Source of the DNA: Marinobacterium sp.
GTDB lineage: Bacteria > Pseudomonadota > Gammaproteobacteria > Pseudomonadales > Balneatricaceae
DNA: 64,000 bases
Assembly: GCA_025800125.1 (NCBI GenBank)
Contig: JAOXSF010000035.1
Span: 62,001-126,000, forward strand
Direction of reading: 5' to 3'
In this document: in pieces, positions 60,296-64,000 of the stretch
How positions within the stretch are numbered: the stretch's first letter is position 1
Layout of the letters: each line of letters opens with the position of its first letter
The notes under the pieces: model-generated
Databases searched by the model: none
What the model saw: only the letters and a program-made list of their open reading frames with translations
Told to the model about the DNA's origin: nothing
Translations under genes and position numbers: made by a program

Positions 60296-61618
60296 ATGGG
60301 ATTTTATTTGAAAAAAAATGACATCAGAAAAATTAATTATCAGCTTTGGTTGGTGCTGATACTTACTAGTTTTATCCCCTTAATTTACTCTACAACACGG
60401 ATTCATTTTTTAGGAGCTATCCCAAGTCCTTGGGTATTTAGTATTGCAGCACAAGTTGCTTGGTTAAATGTAGGGTATGAGGTGGTTAATGAAGCATTAC
60501 TGATTCCACTTTCTTTTATCCTTGGCAAAGTTGTAACGGATGAGCAAAGGTTTCGCGAACGAACAAGTATTTCCCTAAGCATTATCATTGCTAGTTACCT
60601 GATTGTAACTGTATTTGTGTTGTTGTTTGCCTCATCTTTAGTTAAAGCAATGCAACAGCAAACAGAGTTATTTGTTAATACAGTGCATTATATCCGGCTG
60701 GAATCCATCGCTATATTTTTGTCTAGTATCTACTCGTTTTTGTTATTGGTTATGGTCTTAAAAAACGAAAAGAAGGCACTTTATAAATTACTTATAGTAC
60801 AAATGATACTGACAGTATTATGTGACAGTGTGTTTGTTAGTCAGTTGCCTGTTTCTTTTGAGCTTGGTGTAAATGGTGTTGCAATTAGCAATACTGTTGT
60901 TAACTCAATCCTTGCAGTTGTCGCTATTGCCTACCTTACAGACTCAGGAGTTAATTTTAAATTTGAACGAAGCATGTGGAACCAGACGAAATGGTTGAAA
61001 GAATGGTTAGCAATTGGTTGGAAGTCTGGCCTTGAGTCATTTGTTCGCAACGCAGCATTTATAGTCATGGTGCTACATTTGATTAATCAAGTGCAACACG
61101 CTGGAACATTTTGGCTGACTAATCAGTTTATCTGGGGTTGGTTACTACTTCCTGTGCTAGCTCTCGGGCAGCTAGTAAAACAGGATGCTGCAACAAACAA
61201 AGGGCTATCAACTATTCGGGTTAATAGTTATTTATGGATAACATTAGGAATAACCGTTATTTGGGCTACTTCAGTACCCTTCTGGAATAGTTTCATATCA
61301 AATGTTATGGGGGTTGATGAACCTTCTAAAATTATAGAGTTAGTATGGTTGTTGCTCGGTTTTTACGTTGTGTTCTCCTTTAATAATATTATAGATAGCT
61401 ATTTTTACGGAATTGGGCGCACAGATCTCACGCTCTATCAATCCTTGATTGTCAATAGTATTTTTTATGGTGGCGCATTTATATGTTATCAAGTAGATTT
61501 ATTTGTACCAACACTTGAAACTATTGCTATGATGTTTGGGTTAGGGATAACAGTAGACGCGATCATTACTTGGGGTCTGTATCGTATGCTTAGAAATAAA
61601 TTAGACTTAACACAATAA
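60296..61618 (+). CDS. Cassette 3: MATE-family efflux transporter
   Basis: 440 residues with about twelve hydrophobic segments in the two-half MATE arrangement. Examples are FSIAAQVAWLNVGYEVVNEA in the first half and GWKSGLESFVRNAAFIVMVL opening the second. Members export drugs or cations using sodium or proton gradients; the substrate is unknown. It is AT-rich and lies between two attC-like sites, so it was probably acquired as a cassette. The start at 60296 lacks a strong ribosome site; GTT core-proximal translation may be weak. Confidence 0.78.
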   Translation: MGFYLKKNDIRKINYQLWLVLILTSFIPLIYSTTRIHFLGAIPSPWVFSIAAQVAWLNVGYEVVNEALLIPLSFILGKVVTDEQRFRERTSISLSIIIASYLIVTVFVLLFASSLVKAMQQQTELFVNTVHYIRLESIAIFLSSIYSFLLLVMVLKNEKKALYKLLIVQMILTVLCDSVFVSQLPVSFELGVNGVAISNTVVNSILAVVAIAYLTDSGVNFKFERSMWNQTKWLKEWLAIGWKSGLESFVRNAAFIVMVLHLINQVQHAGTFWLTNQFIWGWLLLPVLALGQLVKQDAATNKGLSTIRVNSYLWITLGITVIWATSVPFWNSFISNVMGVDEPSKIIELVWLLLGFYVVFSFNNIIDSYFYGIGRTDLTLYQSLIVNSIFYGGAFICYQVDLFVPTLETIAMMFGLGITVDAIITWGLYRMLRNKLDLTQ

Positions 61619-61662
61619 CTGTTGATTGTGGGCAGTAATGTTTAAAATAGACCGCCAGTAAA

Positions 61663-61761
61663 ATACAACAAGTTGCCCAAGAGGATAAAAAACTGTTGGC
61701 TCGCCTCACTTCGTTCGGTGTTGCGGCTAACAGTTTTTTGTCGTTTAGCAAAGTGTTAAGC
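61663..61761 (+). other. attC-like site 3
   Basis: R'' ATACAAC (61663-61669) followed by AAGTTGCCCAAGAGG, a long stem AAAAAACTGTT / AACAGTTTTTT, and R' GTTAAGC (61755-61761). 99 nt. R'' does not pair well with the cassette 3 start core, so boundaries are less certain. Confidence 0.7.
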
Positions 61762-61811
61762 TCTCAAAGAATTGAGTTTAATAAACACCACCTACCGAGT
61801 TCATAAAGCGT

Positions 61812-62087
61812 ATGTTGAAGCTAATCACAGGAATAATTTTGGGAGTGTCATTAACTACTTTGATATTTATATTTCAGGTACTGCCTCATACACGAGATTC
61901 ATATCGAAACGTAGGAATCAATGATGGTCGTATTGAGCTAGCCTATGAAATATCTCAAAAAGTAGGAAAGGAATTCGGGAAGACGGAAGAGCTACGTCAA
62001 GGTGATACAGTACTATTTGGCGTCAAATCAACATCAGTTATCATCAAAGAGGTTGGTGGGGTAAAAACACTTAGAGTTTATGAGTAA
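61812..62087 (+). CDS. Cassette 4: small unknown membrane-anchored protein
   Basis: 91 residues with one N-terminal transmembrane segment (LITGIILGVSLTTLIFIF) and a short exported or periplasmic part (YRNVGINDGRIELAYEISQK). AT-rich. The stop is inside the R'' box of the last attC-like site. The family is not recognised. Confidence 0.7.
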   Translation: MLKLITGIILGVSLTTLIFIFQVLPHTRDSYRNVGINDGRIELAYEISQKVGKEFGKTEELRQGDTVLFGVKSTSVIIKEVGGVKTLRVYE

Positions 62088-62160
62088 TAACCTTAGCAAG
62101 CGGCAGCTGTTTGCGCAGGACTCGCCACTATACGGCTTGCCTCTGAGCCGGGCGTTAACC
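62085..62160 (+). other. attC-like site 4 (right end of array)
   Basis: R'' TAATAAC (62085-62091), AGCAAGCGGCAG and GCCTCTGAGCCGGGC arms, R' GTTAACC (62154-62160). The TTA at 62155-62157 is the complement of the stop codon of the neighbouring ABC ATPase gene. Confidence 0.62.
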
Positions 62161-62973
62161 CACTCCCTCCACGGTTTTCGACTCAGTACAAACAGACCGC
62201 GTCACCAGGCAATATGGAAACTCACCCTTATCATCCCGCCGGTGCAGAATTTCTGCTTCCACCTGAAACACCTCCCGCAATAACTCCCAGGTAATAATAT
62301 TCTGCGGGCTGCCACTGGCAATCAACCGTCCTTTACGCATTACTAGCAGCTGGTCGGCATACTGACAGGCGTGATTTATTTCATGCAGCACAATCAGGAT
62401 GGTCAGCCCCAGTTGCTGGTTCAGATGGCGCAGCAGTTCCATAATCTCCAGCTGATGGCCGATATCCAGAAAACTGTTGGGTTCATCCAGCAACAGGTAG
62501 CGGGTTTGCTGGGCCAGTGCCATGGCGATCCAGCCGCGCTGGCGCTCGCCGCCGGACAGGGTGCTGAAAGTACGGGCAGCCAGCTGACTGACGCCTGTTA
62601 CCTGCATCGCCCAGCGACAGGCGTCGCGATCTTCTTCACTGGGGCGACGTAATAGCCCCTGATAGGCAAAACGGCCCTGGCTGACCAGTTGGCCCAGGGT
62701 GATACCGTTGGGGGCTTCGGGGGACTGGGGCAGAATGGTGAGCTGGCGGGCCAGTTTTTTCCGGGGCCAGTCGGGTAGTGCTGTGCTGTCCAGTGTGACT
62801 CGCCCGGCCATCGGCTGGTTCAGGCCACTAAGCGTACGCAGCAGGGTTGATTTGCCACAGCCATTAGGGCCAATCAGACAGTTGATGCCACCGGCTTTAA
62901 TGGGCAGGGTTTCCAGCTGTACCAGCGGCTGGGACTGATAGCCCAGTTCAAGATTCTGTGCACTAAGGCTCAT
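62155..62973 (-). CDS. Iron-siderophore ABC transporter ATP-binding protein
   Basis: 272 residues of the FecE/FepC type: Walker A IGPNGCGKST (about 34-43), Q-loop ILPQSPEAP, signature LSGGERQRG, Walker B YLLLDEPNSFLD and H-loop VLHEINHA. It starts 4 nt inside the end of the permease gene (ATGA overlap), so the two are co-translated. The last codons and stop overlap the right end of the cassette array; the C-terminus may have been altered by the insertion. Confidence 0.92.
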   Translation of the reverse strand: MSLSAQNLELGYQSQPLVQLETLPIKAGGINCLIGPNGCGKSTLLRTLSGLNQPMAGRVTLDSTALPDWPRKKLARQLTILPQSPEAPNGITLGQLVSQGRFAYQGLLRRPSEEDRDACRWAMQVTGVSQLAARTFSTLSGGERQRGWIAMALAQQTRYLLLDEPNSFLDIGHQLEIMELLRHLNQQLGLTILIVLHEINHACQYADQLLVMRKGRLIASGSPQNIITWELLREVFQVEAEILHRRDDKGEFPYCLVTRSVCTESKTVEGVG

Positions 62974-63998
62974 CGGTTCAGGGTTCCTGTGCGTTGTAGC
63001 AGGTAGATAAACAGGGGTACGCCGAGCATGGCGCTGATGGCACCGGCGGGTAGTTCTAGCGGCGGCAGCAGCAGGCGACCAATCAGGTCAGCCAGCAGCA
63101 GTAGCAATGCACCGCCACAAAGCGTGAGTGGCACCCGCCATTCGGGGTGACGACGGCAGAGCAGCCCGGCCAGGTGTGGCACCAGCAGGCCGATAAAACC
63201 AATAGGGCCTGTGACCGCGACCGCACTGGCGGCCAGCATCACCGCCAGCAACAGGGCCAGCAGACGCCAGCGCCGTAGCGCCAGGCCGCAGCTACGGGCA
63301 ATATCTTCATCAAAGCGCATTAATTGCAGCGGACGTAACAACAGTGGCAGTGTCAGCACGGCAATCAGTGTCCAGGGTAGCAGCAGCTGCAACTGACTGA
63401 AATCACGACCATACAAAGTGCCAGCCAGCCAGAGTATTGCCAGCTCGGTTTCCCCCTGGCCCTGGCTGATCACCACCCACATTACCGCCCCGTTCAGGGT
63501 TGCGGCCAATGCCACACCATAGAGTGCAACCAGCACCGGTTGCAGCTGATTGTGCCATGCCAGTAACAGCACCACAGCACAGGCCAGTAAGCCACCCGCC
63601 AGCGCAACAACAGGTAGAGTCATCATCAGCAGACCGGCAGGCACACCAAACAGTAGCACGGTAATAACCGCCAGACTGGCCCCGGCAGAGATACCGATAA
63701 CGCCGGGGTCAGCCAGTGGGTTGCGTAGCACCGCCTGTAGAATCAGCCCGGACAGGGCAAAGTGTGCCCCGGCCACCATCGCCAGCAGGCTGCGTGGCAG
63801 GCGCAGGTTCCAGATCAGCTGAGCGGCGAGGTCGGTGGCTGTGTGCGGGCTGTGTGCGGGTTGACTCAATACCAGCCAGAGTTGTTGCAGGCTGATGGTC
63901 TGATCGCCATACAGCAAACTGCACAGCAGTGTAATCGGCAGCAATAACAGTGCCGCCAGCAGCGGCCAGCGGCCGGTTGTTATGCCGTAATCAGCGCG
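62970..63998 (-). CDS. Iron-siderophore ABC transporter permease (5' end at or beyond window edge)
   Basis: FecCD-family permease, at least 342 residues and open to the right edge. Typical segments are present: NLRLPRSLLAMVAGAHFALSG, LRNPLADPGVIGISAGA, TGPIGFIGLLVPHL (the coupling region) and LPAGAISAMLGVPLFIYLL at the C-terminus. The family is 320-340 residues, so the true start is probably near or just past the edge. It overlaps the ATPase gene; a periplasmic binding protein and second permease would be expected further right. Confidence 0.92.
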   Translation of the reverse strand, partial: RADYGITTGRWPLLAALLLLPITLLCSLLYGDQTISLQQLWLVLSQPAHSPHTATDLAAQLIWNLRLPRSLLAMVAGAHFALSGLILQAVLRNPLADPGVIGISAGASLAVITVLLFGVPAGLLMMTLPVVALAGGLLACAVVLLLAWHNQLQPVLVALYGVALAATLNGAVMWVVISQGQGETELAILWLAGTLYGRDFSQLQLLLPWTLIAVLTLPLLLRPLQLMRFDEDIARSCGLALRRWRLLALLLAVMLAASAVAVTGPIGFIGLLVPHLAGLLCRRHPEWRVPLTLCGGALLLLLADLIGRLLLPPLELPAGAISAMLGVPLFIYLLQRTGTLNR

Positions 63999-64000
63999 CA

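Larger units (their letters stand above)
59151..62160 (+). mobile_element. Integron gene-cassette array without integrase (CALIN-like)
   Basis: Four AT-rich units, each with one forward gene followed by an imperfect palindrome ending in a GTTATGT, GTTAAGC or GTTAACC core (core sites at 59151, 59541, 60250, 61755 and 62154). The start core of unit 2 and its own R'' (ACATAAC at 60184) are exactly complementary, as expected for a cassette. Base composition is clearly lower in GC than on either side. No intI is in the window. Confidence 0.75.

Overview
The window is a chromosomal segment of a gammaproteobacterium. Its gene order is close to that of Pseudomonas: dnaE-accA-tilS-pyrG-eno-ftsB-truD-surE-pcm-nlpD-rpoS, then mutS/pncC/recA/recX, alaS-lysC-csrA-tRNA-Ser-tRNA-Arg, and hemA-prfA-prmC-moeB beside lolB-prs-rplY-pth-ychF. 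The moderate GC content and the oadGAB sodium pump suggest a marine, Oceanospirillales-like organism. That placement is inferred from gene content; no rRNA is present to confirm it.

Layout. 1-30 kb is dense housekeeping: DNA polymerase III alpha, acetyl-CoA carboxylase alpha, tRNA-lysidine synthetase, CTP synthase, enolase, FtsB, TruD, SurE, Pcm, a DUF368 lipid-carrier translocase, NlpD, RpoS, MutS, PncC, RecA with a perfect LexA box, RecX, AlaS, aspartokinase, CsrA, two tRNAs, ThiI and the oxaloacetate decarboxylase pump. 30.5-31.5 kb holds a decayed IS110-family element. 31.6-42 kb carries an HDAC-like deacetylase, a degenerate receiver-TPR protein, an HDOD protein, a DTW-domain tRNA modification enzyme, RNase R, a DedA-PAP2 fusion and SerB. 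42.2-42.7 kb is a four-gene tRNA cluster with a clear promoter, followed by an AT-rich gap with clustered DnaA boxes. 43-56 kb is the ychF-pth-rplY-prs-tRNA-Gln-lolB-TPR set, facing away from hemA-prfA-prmC-moeB. 55.7-64 kb is an iron-siderophore region (AraC regulator, TonB receptor, ABC ATPase and permease) interrupted by AT-rich integron gene cassettes.

Main points of interest. (1) 59.15-62.16 kb looks like an array of four integron cassettes with attC-like sites and no integrase in view (a CALIN-type array); its last core site overlaps the stop codon of the ABC ATPase gene. (2) Between 44 and 56 kb most intergenic gaps contain short imperfect tandem repeats of 13-19 bp. Several begin at the stop codon of the upstream gene (pth, lolB, moeB) or within a few bases of it (prfA), as if gene 3' ends had been serially duplicated. 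(3) ispD and ispF are missing from ftsB-truD and ispE is missing from lolB-prs, so three consecutive MEP-pathway genes are absent from all their usual places; kdsA is also missing from pyrG-eno. (4) Four DnaA boxes, two perfect, lie within 116 bp beside ychF.
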